Assembly (NCBI GenBank): GCA_965372355.1
Contig: CBDVBZ010000130.1
Location: 1-9,406, forward strand
Source: CBDVBZ01 sp965372355
GTDB lineage: Bacteria > Krumholzibacteriota > Krumholzibacteriia > WVZY01
Direction of reading: 5' to 3'
DNA length: 9,406 nucleotides
Below are positions 1-6,053 of this stretch, piece by piece. Position numbers and translations under genes: made by a program. The notes under the pieces are model-generated. The model ran no database searches. It was not told where the DNA came from and saw only the letters and a program-made list of their open reading frames with translations. Every line of letters begins with the position of its first letter. Position 1 is the stretch's first letter.

Positions 1-913
1 GCGATCGTGAGTCCACCCACCCGTCATCGCTGTGGACGAACCGGCTTTTCTTGCCTTCGTAGTCCGATACGTAGGCAAACGTGGACGCATAGACCTCGGA
101 TCCGGGTTGTCTATGAACGAATATCTCTTTGCCATTCTCCAGTCTGAACACCGCACCGCCAAAGATTGCCGAATGCGGCACGGCGTAAGTAACACCGTCC
201 ATCTGAAACGCGTAAATCGACTCCTTGTCCCGCAAACGGTTGTCCAGCGTCCGGACCTCACGAAACGTCCTCGAGTTCGTGAAGTAATGGTCGTATGGAT
301 TGCTCTCGACGTGCTCCTTGCCATCGACCGACCAGACCTGGCTCGCCGGGTAACGGCGTTCCCATTCTCCCCACTGCGTCTTCTCGCTGACCGCGATCTC
401 CTTCAACGACGTTCCTTCCAGTTCACCTCCGATTGCGTTGCCGGTGATGATCGACCACCAGCTATCGGTCGGACGATCGCGCATCACGAGGCCGGCATTG
501 AGCAAGCCTCCGGATGGTTCGAACAACAACTCTTTTCCGGCATAGCGACGGTCGTACACGACGCCCGCATTGGCGAGTGGTCACCACACCGCCGCTACCG
601 GGACGGCTCCAAAGCGGTCGTTTACGACCTCGTGATGATTGAGCAGGTTCAAACTATACGCGTGGGCTTCCCCATCGATCACGACGCCGAGGATCCAAGC
701 CTCGTCGGGGATATCGGCTTCCGTTGCGAGGACGAACTGTGGATCGAAATCCGCCGGAATCCCTCCCCTTGCAAGAAGCATATCGACGCCCTCCGGCGGG
801 GTGTCACCCTGCGCGTGCACGTCGAGCGGAACGAGCGCAAAATCAAGAGAAGCACCCGCGGCGAGCAGACTCAACGCCAGCGTCAAAACAATGCGCGTAT
901 TCGTGTTCTTCAC
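1..913 (-). CDS. DUF3179-family exported protein, candidate selenoprotein with in-frame TGA (3' end beyond window)
   Basis: Seen: a GTG at 911-913, preceded by AAGGAGAG about 5 nt away, opens a frame with a Sec-type signal peptide (hydrophobic run about residues 8-29, likely cleavage after Val-His-Ala at residue 34). Codon 111 is TGA. Beyond it the frame has no other stop for 193 codons up to the window edge. Both halves resemble DUF3179: HHEVVND at 93-99 before the TGA, and after it PLANAGVVYDR, WSIITGNAIGGELEGTSLK, WGEWERRYP and NPYDHYFTNSRTFR. The family normally has Cys before this Pro-Leu; here TGA takes its place. The second DUF3179 gene in this window has TYCPIVD at the same point. Known: DUF3179 has no established function that I can name. 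Inference: a periplasmic protein with selenocysteine at residue 111. Alternatives are a recent nonsense mutation or a sequencing error. Family assignment is firm; the selenocysteine reading is plausible but unproven. An upstream ATG at 991 lacks a comparable ribosome binding site. Confidence 0.8.
545..568 (-). promoter_or_regulatory. SECIS-like hairpin just downstream of the TGA
   Basis: On the minus strand, nucleotides 13-36 after the TGA can fold. The upper stem GTCG/CGAC closes a UGUA loop at 555-558. Below it, allowing a bulged C and a bulged G, pair C-G, G-U, G-C, C-G and G-C, about nine pairs in all. The loop begins 23 nt after the TGA and its second base is G. That suits the usual bacterial SECIS layout: a small apical loop with G in its first two positions, roughly 16-37 nt from the UGA. 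Short GC-rich stems arise by chance in coding DNA, so this is supporting rather than decisive evidence. Confidence 0.45.
581..583 (-). other. In-frame TGA at the conserved DUF3179 cysteine, candidate selenocysteine codon
   Basis: The codon lies between Val-Trp and Pro-Leu-Ala-Asn-Ala, where DUF3179 proteins have Trp/Tyr-Cys-Pro. One base change from TGC or TGT would give the same codon, so an error or mutation must be excluded. TGA ends the beta-barrel gene at 2015-2017 and the 4-hydroxyphenylpyruvate dioxygenase gene at 7236-7238 at the expected protein ends, so TGA is not a sense codon throughout this genome. Replacement of a conserved Cys, followed by an intact conserved frame, is the usual signature of selenocysteine. 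Confidence 0.6.
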
Positions 914-941
914 AGTCTCTCCTTTTCCGGGCGATCCGTGG

Positions 942-970
942 AATATGGCGCGCCCATGGTCGTGTCGCAA
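942..970 (-). promoter_or_regulatory. Possible sigma-70 promoter for the DUF3179/TGA gene
   Basis: On the minus strand TTGCGA (965-970) and CATATT (942-947) are separated by 17 bp. Each matches four of six consensus bases. Transcription would start near 935, leaving a leader of about 22 nt that includes the ribosome binding site. The match is modest and could be coincidental. The 225-bp divergent gap (914-1138) must hold promoters for both flanking genes; I found no convincing rightward one. Confidence 0.3.
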
Positions 971-1138
971 TGGCCTCCCCATCGGACACACTGATTTCGC
1001 TTCACAAAGGCGTCGCCATTGCGTATGTTGGTCGAGATTTGTTGGAAGGACTTACCGGCAACCACTCGCCACAGATACTTTTTTCAAATCCCGCCCACTC
1101 GACTCGCTGTCAATGAACGTTCCCCTTGGAGGCGTTGC

Positions 1139-2017
1139 ATGCGCTTTGCCAGGATACTCGCCCTGGCCCTCTGTGTAATCTGGGTCGTAACACCGTCGAC
1201 AGACGCGTCGGCACAGGCATGGGCGCAGCCGGGCGGGGGATACTTCGTCAAGTTCTCCGGCAACTATCTCTTCACCAACGAGGAGTGGAGCGTCGACGGC
1301 AATGAGCAAGAGATCGCGGCGGATGACCCTCGGATCACGGATGGCTGGTTTCGCGATGTGTCCTTCTTCGCTTATGCCGAGTATGGCCTGTCCGATCATT
1401 TGACACTCGTCTCGAGCGTCCCCTTCAAGATACTGACATCCAAGTTCACGCAGGACTCGGGTGGTGGACTGCCACCGAGACGAGTGACGCTGACCAATCG
1501 GGGGCTCGGCGATATCTGGATCTCGTTGCGAAGATCGGTGTTGGTCCAACCGTTTGGGCTGACCGTCCAGGGCGGTGTCAAGATCCCCCTCTACGGACAA
1601 CCGGAGCAAAAGGGTTTTCTAACCGTGCCGCCGCTTGGCACGGGGTCTGTGGATGCGGAGATCGGCGCGTATCTGGGTAAGAGCCTGTACCCGCTCAACG
1701 GGTATGTGAGCGGGGGCATCGCGTATCGGGTTCGCGGTGGCGATGTGCACGACGAAATCCCGTTCAATGTCGAGGCCGGCTATACCCTTCGCAGGCTGTT
1801 CGCAAAGATCCGGGTCGATGGCGCGCGGAATACCGAAAAACCCGGCGGAAGCGTGATCGCGGGCGACGAGGACTATCTCAAACTGAGTCCGACGCTCGCC
1901 TGGTCGTTTGCCGATCGGTTCGTCCTCGCCTTCGAGGCGTTTCACACATTCTGGGGCAGGAACACGCTCGCGGGCACCGCCTACTCGCTGGCCGTCGTCT
2001 TCCTACCGAGCCCCTGA
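1139..2017 (+). CDS. Predicted outer-membrane beta-barrel protein
   Basis: Seen: 292 residues. The ATG at 1139 follows TTGGAGG with 6 nt spacing, which is why I prefer it to the in-frame ATG at 1019. A signal peptide (hydrophobic about residues 5-17) ends near Asp-Ala-Ser-Ala-Gln-Ala at 22-27. The mature protein starts AWAQPGGGYFVKFSGNYLFT and alternates polar and hydrophobic residues with many Gly and aromatics. Recurrent strand-like stretches include FFAYAEYGLSDHLTLVSSVP, LGDIWISLRRSVL, LTVQGGVKIPLYG, YVSGGIAYRVRGG and FNVEAGYTLRRLFAKIRVDG, ending in YSLAVVFLP. Inference: a barrel resembling the 'MetA-pathway of phenol degradation' or transporter-like group; no substrate can be assigned. 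It lies between two DUF3179 genes, divergent from the first and 141 bp upstream of the second in the same direction. Its stop is TGA, in a natural position after the last strand. Confidence 0.75.
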   Translation: MRFARILALALCVIWVVTPSTDASAQAWAQPGGGYFVKFSGNYLFTNEEWSVDGNEQEIAADDPRITDGWFRDVSFFAYAEYGLSDHLTLVSSVPFKILTSKFTQDSGGGLPPRRVTLTNRGLGDIWISLRRSVLVQPFGLTVQGGVKIPLYGQPEQKGFLTVPPLGTGSVDAEIGAYLGKSLYPLNGYVSGGIAYRVRGGDVHDEIPFNVEAGYTLRRLFAKIRVDGARNTEKPGGSVIAGDEDYLKLSPTLAWSFADRFVLAFEAFHTFWGRNTLAGTAYSLAVVFLPSP

Positions 2018-2114
2018 CCGCGCACCACGAGACCCCACGCGACACCCTAACCCATTGACATTAATCATGTTGAATCTCCAGGGTCCGCCGAATGGATTGC
2101 AACCCGTCGCAGTC

Positions 2115-2126
2115 ACACCGCGGTGT
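2115..2126. repeat. 12-bp perfect palindrome upstream of the DUF3179 lipoprotein gene
   Basis: ACACCGCGGTGT reads the same on both strands and lies 32 bp before the ATG at 2159. It could be an operator, but palindromes of this size occur by chance. The rest of the 141-bp gap (2018-2158) holds a TTGACA at 2055-2060 with no matching -10 element, and no clear terminator for the barrel gene. Confidence 0.3.
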
Positions 2127-2158
2127 AAGGTATCGCCGTCGCGCCCGACGAATCATCT

Positions 2159-3406
2159 ATGCGCGAACACTTTGGGATGCGAAGAGTCGTAGCGGTCATT
2201 GGGGTAGCGGCCGTTATCGCTATGGTTGTCGTCGCTGGGTGCAGCGAGACCAGCGTCGACGTCCTCGAGACAAACGACGGGCCTGCACCAGGTGATTCGT
2301 CGCTTCCCGATGGTTTTGTCGCCTTCAATCGCCCCCCCAGTCCTCCTTTGAGCTTTACGGTTCCCTGTCCTCTGAATGATGTGCCCGATGGCGTCGACAA
2401 TCCAAATGTGATGTTGGGGTGTCCGTTCCCCGACTGCATCCCCGCGATCGAAGCGCCGGATTTCGCATCCGTGCGCGACGCGGCTGTCGTCGGCTACGAA
2501 CGCGTCGTCGTCGTGGAGATGGACGGCCAGGTGAGAGGTTTTCCCATCCGTATTCTCATGTATCACGAGGTCGTGAATATCTGCTGGACGTTGTCGGATG
2601 GGACAAGGGAGTTCACCGCTCTCACGTACTGTCCGATCGTCGATGTCGCCGTGCACTTCGTTCCCGAACTCGATTGCGGCGAACCCGGACCGATCAAGAA
2701 TTATGGCTATGGTGTGTCGGCCGGGCTCTATAACGGCAATCTGATCGTTTACCGGAGAGGGACGGTAGGTGAGGTGGACGGCTTGTTTGTTCAGATGTAC
2801 GGTGGTGGTCTGAACGACAACTGTCTCGCGATCGCGAGAGTCGCGACGGATATGCCGGTGAGCCTCTTCGCAAAGCTCTACCCCAACGGTGAGATTCTCA
2901 CGGAGAACACGGGAATGCCAAAACCGGACGGCGGGTACGACCTGTTCGACCACCCGTACGCGGAGTTCTGGTTGAGCCCCGATCTGTGCGTCAACGGACT
3001 GTGTTTTTCCGTATCGTCCACCGATGATCGTCTCTATGTCAAAGAACCCGTCTACGGCGTCTACACTCCGACCCAGGCAAAGGCGTACCCGCTCGATGAT
3101 TTTAATCGGAGGGTTCTGAACGACAGCCTGGGTGGAGTCAACATCGTGCTTTTTAACGACCGTGTGGCAACGGTGGCCTTCGAATCCGTCGTGGACGGCC
3201 AGAAGCTGACGTTTTCATTGCTCGATCGAGACCGAAACGGACTCCCTCTCTTCGAGGACGCGGAAACGGGCTCGCTGTGGACGTTTGATGGGATCGCGGT
3301 GAGAGGTCCGCTCGAGGGCAGACGCCTCGCGCAGATGGTCGGCTATCGATCGTTCTGGTTTGCCTGGGCCGCGTTCTTCCCCGAGACACTCGTTCACGAA
3401 TTCTAG
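2159..3406 (+). CDS. DUF3179-family lipoprotein with the conserved cysteine
   Basis: Seen: 415 residues. A type II signal peptide runs from a basic start through a hydrophobic stretch (10-26) to the lipobox Val-Ala-Gly-Cys with Cys28. A linker (about 30-65) is followed by a cysteine-bearing segment (C70, C88, C93). The DUF3179 domain then includes MYHEVVN (134-140), TYCPIVD with C158, and near the C-terminus SLWTFDGIAVRGPLEGRRL and FWFAWAAFFPET, both typical of the family. More cysteines lie at 142, 173 and 222 and in LCVNGLC. Inference: an envelope-anchored protein of unknown activity, possibly disulfide-bonded or metal-binding. Neither ATG 2159 nor the in-frame ATG at 2177 has a clear ribosome binding site; both keep the signal peptide. 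It is a distant paralogue of the leftmost gene, with about five extra residues between HEVVN and the conserved Cys. Its TAG overlaps the stop of the convergent downstream gene. Confidence 0.85.
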   Translation: MREHFGMRRVVAVIGVAAVIAMVVVAGCSETSVDVLETNDGPAPGDSSLPDGFVAFNRPPSPPLSFTVPCPLNDVPDGVDNPNVMLGCPFPDCIPAIEAPDFASVRDAAVVGYERVVVVEMDGQVRGFPIRILMYHEVVNICWTLSDGTREFTALTYCPIVDVAVHFVPELDCGEPGPIKNYGYGVSAGLYNGNLIVYRRGTVGEVDGLFVQMYGGGLNDNCLAIARVATDMPVSLFAKLYPNGEILTENTGMPKPDGGYDLFDHPYAEFWLSPDLCVNGLCFSVSSTDDRLYVKEPVYGVYTPTQAKAYPLDDFNRRVLNDSLGGVNIVLFNDRVATVAFESVVDGQKLTFSLLDRDRNGLPLFEDAETGSLWTFDGIAVRGPLEGRRLAQMVGYRSFWFAWAAFFPETLVHEF

Positions 3407-5283
3407 TTTTCACACTGCGCCGCGGTGATAATCAAACCGTCATCGCTATCAACCACGTACGCAAAAAACCGATCCGCTGCAACACCCAGCACGACGCCAC
3501 CCAGGCGGAGCGATCCGGTGATCGCCGGGGCCGCCGGTTCGCTGATATCGACAACGTGGACACCCGCCCTCCCGCTCGCCAGATAGGCCGTCGGGCCGCT
3601 TACCGTAACGAACGACGAGTGCCCGGGCGCGTCGAGCGAACCGACGAGCATCGGAGCCATCGGCACGCTTATGTCGATAACCTCGAGCCCGTTGGTTACC
3701 GCGATCAATGCGCGGAAACCGGAGATCGCGATTCCCTTGGCTGCGGCTGACGTGCCGAGCGAGGCGACGATCGGAGGCGCCGGTGTGCCGATTCGATTGA
3801 TATCGATCACCTGCAAACCCGCAGTGCCCCACGAGACGTACGCATGCGAACCGGAGATCGCGATATCGAACGCGTGAATGCCACCCGTCGCAAGGATTCT
3901 GTCGACGAACTCGGGGCTACCCGGTGTCGTTACACGGTAGACCGCGACGTGTCCCCTCCCCTGCGCCAGAAACACGAGACTGTCGTTTGCCGCAACGCGC
4001 TCCGCCCCGGGCATCGCGGAGGCAAGCACCGCGGGCGCGAACGGATCGCGGATATCGACCGTAAGCACCGCGTTCTCACCGGCGATGTACGCGACACTAT
4101 CGTGAACCGCAAGATGGCGCGCGCCGCCCAGAGGGATGTTGTCGACGAAGATTGGTGACCGGGGCTCCCTGGCATCGACGATTTGCACACCGGCCGATCC
4201 GTCGCAGATGTAGACGGCCTCGCCAACCTGAAACACTCCCAACGCCTGTCCCGGTGTCGAGCGCATCGAGGCAACCGGCGGGGGGCTCGGATTCGCGATG
4301 TCGACGATATTCAGAGGGTTGGACATCAGAAGGAGATCTCCGGCTGCATTGACCCCGATGGCCTCTCCAGACACGCTGACCGACGTCACCATCTCGGGGT
4401 TACGCGGATCCGCCAGGCCCAACACATGCACACCAAAAGAACGATCGGCCGCATACGCCCGGTCACCCTGCACATCGACATCCCTCACACCCCCGGGCAT
4501 CGGCACACTGCGCACGATCGAGGGCAACAACGGGTTCGACACGTCGATCACCTTGAGCCCGCCGGTGATCGATGCGATATAGACGGTCTCATCCTTGATC
4601 GCGATCCCGCGCGGCTGGCCGGGTATCGTCAGCGTGTCCACGAGAGAAGGGCTGGTGGGGTCGGCGACAAAGACCACGCGCAACCCGAGCACGGCATCGG
4701 ACACATACGCATAATCACCGGAGACGACAACGTCCTGGGCCTCTCCCGGTGTGTTCTCACCAGCGATCTGTCGAGGATTCGACGGGTCGCTAACGCTGAC
4801 CACCTGGAGGCCGAGGGCGTCGTTGGCGACGTAGAGAACCGTATCCGCGATAGCAAGCCCAAGCGCCTGCCCAAAACCGCTGAGACCACCCTCGAAGACC
4901 GGAGCCGACGGAGTCGAGATGTCGTATATCTGGATACCACCCCTGCTCGTCGCCACGTACATGTGGGAATTGTCGACAACCACATCCGTCGCATCGCCGG
5001 GAGTTGCGATTGTGCCCGTAATCGCGGGCGCGCTCGGAGCCCGAATGTCGACGACCTGCACACCGGACGCCCCGTCGGCGGCATAGATGACGTCACCTTT
5101 CCGCGCCGATCGGCGCGTGCTACCGAGCGTATCAACGGTGGACAGAAAACGAATATAGTCGTCGAATCGGATGCAGCTCGCTGTAGGCACGGTCTGCACC
5201 GGACTGTCATCGCCACAACCGGACAACAATGCCACAACCGTCAGCGCCGCGAGGATTTTCGTTCTAAAGGATGAAATGGCCAT
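3403..5283 (-). CDS. LVIVD-repeat beta-propeller lipoprotein
   Basis: Seen: 626 residues. A signal peptide ends in lipobox Leu-Ser-Gly-Cys (Cys23, followed by Gly, so outer-membrane retention is plausible). From about residue 48 to the end the protein is a tandem array of roughly 42-residue units. Each has a 'YVA...GLQVVDI..P..P' core and then a 'G.A..V.V.....YVA' strand. I count fourteen cores: VQVVDI, IQIYDI, LQVVSV, LRVVFV, LKVIDV, VHVLGL, LNIVDI, VQIVDA, a degenerate LTVDI, VAVYRV, LQVIDI, LEVIDI, VHVVDI and LIITAA. Known: LVIVD repeats form propeller-like domains on surface or periplasmic proteins. Inference: two seven-bladed propellers. C37 before the array and C624 at its end might bridge the termini. 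No enzyme motif is visible, so a binding or scaffold role is likeliest. The ATG lacks a strong ribosome binding site. Confidence 0.85.
   Translation of the reverse strand: MAISSFRTKILAALTVVALLSGCGDDSPVQTVPTASCIRFDDYIRFLSTVDTLGSTRRSARKGDVIYAADGASGVQVVDIRAPSAPAITGTIATPGDATDVVVDNSHMYVATSRGGIQIYDISTPSAPVFEGGLSGFGQALGLAIADTVLYVANDALGLQVVSVSDPSNPRQIAGENTPGEAQDVVVSGDYAYVSDAVLGLRVVFVADPTSPSLVDTLTIPGQPRGIAIKDETVYIASITGGLKVIDVSNPLLPSIVRSVPMPGGVRDVDVQGDRAYAADRSFGVHVLGLADPRNPEMVTSVSVSGEAIGVNAAGDLLLMSNPLNIVDIANPSPPPVASMRSTPGQALGVFQVGEAVYICDGSAGVQIVDAREPRSPIFVDNIPLGGARHLAVHDSVAYIAGENAVLTVDIRDPFAPAVLASAMPGAERVAANDSLVFLAQGRGHVAVYRVTTPGSPEFVDRILATGGIHAFDIAISGSHAYVSWGTAGLQVIDINRIGTPAPPIVASLGTSAAAKGIAISGFRALIAVTNGLEVIDISVPMAPMLVGSLDAPGHSSFVTVSGPTAYLASGRAGVHVVDISEPAAPAITGSLRLGGVVLGVAADRFFAYVVDSDDGLIITAAQCEN
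3430..5130 (-). repeat. Tandem LVIVD protein-repeat array (about 14 units of about 42 codons)
   Basis: The repeats are clear in the protein but diverged in DNA, where mainly the codons for Val-Val/Ile-Asp-Ile, Asp/Asn-Pro and Gly-Leu recur. They appear to be old duplications rather than a recent expansion. Boundaries are approximate. The degenerate ninth unit and the final LIITAA unit are the least regular. Confidence 0.65.
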
Positions 5284-5318
5284 GATCGTTTATGGGGGCT
5301 ATTTCCAACGACATTTCG

Positions 5319-5330
5319 CCCGCTAGCGGG
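5319..5330. repeat. 12-bp perfect palindrome upstream of the LVIVD lipoprotein gene
   Basis: CCCGCTAGCGGG lies 35 bp before the lipoprotein ATG (5283) on the minus strand. It may be an operator or a small hairpin in the leader. I found no convincing -35/-10 pair in the gap 5284-5400. Confidence 0.3.
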
Positions 5331-5400
5331 TCCTGCCGTTCGCCGGTTGAGCTGCGATCCGCACGGTCGTCTGCCTGTCCCGGAAGGGCTCCAATCGGCG

Positions 5401-5434
5401 GATGTATCGCCGCCCGAAGGGTCGGTGATACATC
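5401..5434 (-). terminator. Long hairpin at the 3' end of the homogentisate operon, terminator-like but lacking a T-run
   Basis: GATGTATC (5401-5408) pairs perfectly with GATACATC (5427-5434). Pairing continues inward as G-T, C-G, C-G, G-C and three C-G pairs with one bulged T, closing on a GAA loop: about 15 pairs. The hairpin touches the TAG stop of the flavin-reductase-like gene. Downstream on the minus strand comes CGCCGATTGG with no T-tract, so it is not a textbook intrinsic terminator. It may instead protect the mRNA 3' end, stall polymerase or act with Rho. Confidence 0.5.
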
Positions 5435-6051
5435 TACTTCGGCTGTCCTCTTTCGATCGAGATGATCTTCCCAAGCGTTGTGTATTCCGTGCCGGCCAGT
5501 CGGCCCAGGGGTTTTAGCTCGTGTATGTTGATACGTCCGTCTTTGTATAAATGATCCGCCACGTGAAACATCACGATCTCACCGATCACCAGCGTGGCGC
5601 CGCCCGCCTGGGGGAGACCAATCGGCACGACCTGATGCAGCTTGCACTCCATGCTAATCGGCGATTCCCCGACTCGCGGTGGTTTGACAACGCGACTCGG
5701 TAACGGTGTGAGCTCGGCCACCTCGAATTCGTTGGTCTCCGGCGGAAAGTCCATCGCCGTCGCGTTCATTGCCGGACCGATGTCCTCGGTCACCACGTTG
5801 ACAACGAACTCGCCGGTCGCCTCGATGTTGCTAAGCGTATCCTTACGTTCCCCGTCCGACGAGCGCCGCCCGGGCGCGAAGCACAGCGTCGGCGGATCCG
5901 CCGCGATGGCCGTGTAGTACGAGAAAGGGGCTAAATTCGGAACGCCATCCGCTGAGACCGTCGAGACAAAGGCAATCGGGCGCGGAACGACACTCCCGAT
6001 CATGATCTTGTGGCATTCCCTGTAGGAGATTTCTTTGGGATCGATAATCAC
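5434..6051 (-). CDS. Flavin-reductase-like FMN-binding split-barrel protein
   Basis: Seen: 205 residues from a GTG at 6049-6051, placed 2 nt after the homogentisate dioxygenase stop with GGAAG about 9 nt upstream. This start gives MIIDPKEISY, the usual beginning of the family. A longer TTG start at 6069 would overlap the upstream gene. The signature GSVVPRPIAFVST (19-31) is followed by DGVPNLAPFSYYTAI, and later by KDTLSNIEATGEFVVNVV and the ISMECKLHQVVPIG strand. Known: flavin-reductase-like (PF01613-type) proteins bind FMN; many supply reduced flavin to partner oxygenases, others have unassigned roles. Inference: an accessory enzyme of aromatic catabolism, cotranscribed with the two dioxygenases. 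Neither dioxygenase needs flavin, so its substrate is unclear. No oxygenase partner lies in the window. Confidence 0.85.
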   Translation of the reverse strand: MIIDPKEISYRECHKIMIGSVVPRPIAFVSTVSADGVPNLAPFSYYTAIAADPPTLCFAPGRRSSDGERKDTLSNIEATGEFVVNVVTEDIGPAMNATAMDFPPETNEFEVAELTPLPSRVVKPPRVGESPISMECKLHQVVPIGLPQAGGATLVIGEIVMFHVADHLYKDGRINIHELKPLGRLAGTEYTTLGKIISIERGQPK

Positions 6052-6053
6052 TG

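Noticed and set aside
1..913. Genome-wide reassignment of TGA to Trp or Gly
   Set aside because: TGA ends hppD directly after its family-typical C-terminus and also ends the barrel gene; tryptophan is encoded by TGG throughout. The position calls for Cys, not Trp or Gly.
581..991. A separate small 136-residue exported protein ending at the TGA
   Set aside because: It stops in the middle of the DUF3179 core, and the same frame continues with the rest of the domain, so it is not a complete protein.
32..994. 320-codon rightward open frame opposite the TGA-containing DUF3179 gene
   Set aside because: It is a codon-for-codon mirror of the DUF3179 frame, has no recognisable domain and no ribosome binding site; the DUF3179 motifs lie on the minus strand.
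2055..2060. TTGACA consensus -35 box upstream of the DUF3179 lipoprotein
   Set aside because: No -10-like hexamer is found 15-19 bp downstream.
4183..5274. 363-codon rightward open frame opposite the LVIVD lipoprotein
   Set aside because: Rich in Arg, His and Asp with no domain; it mirrors the repeat codons of the true gene.
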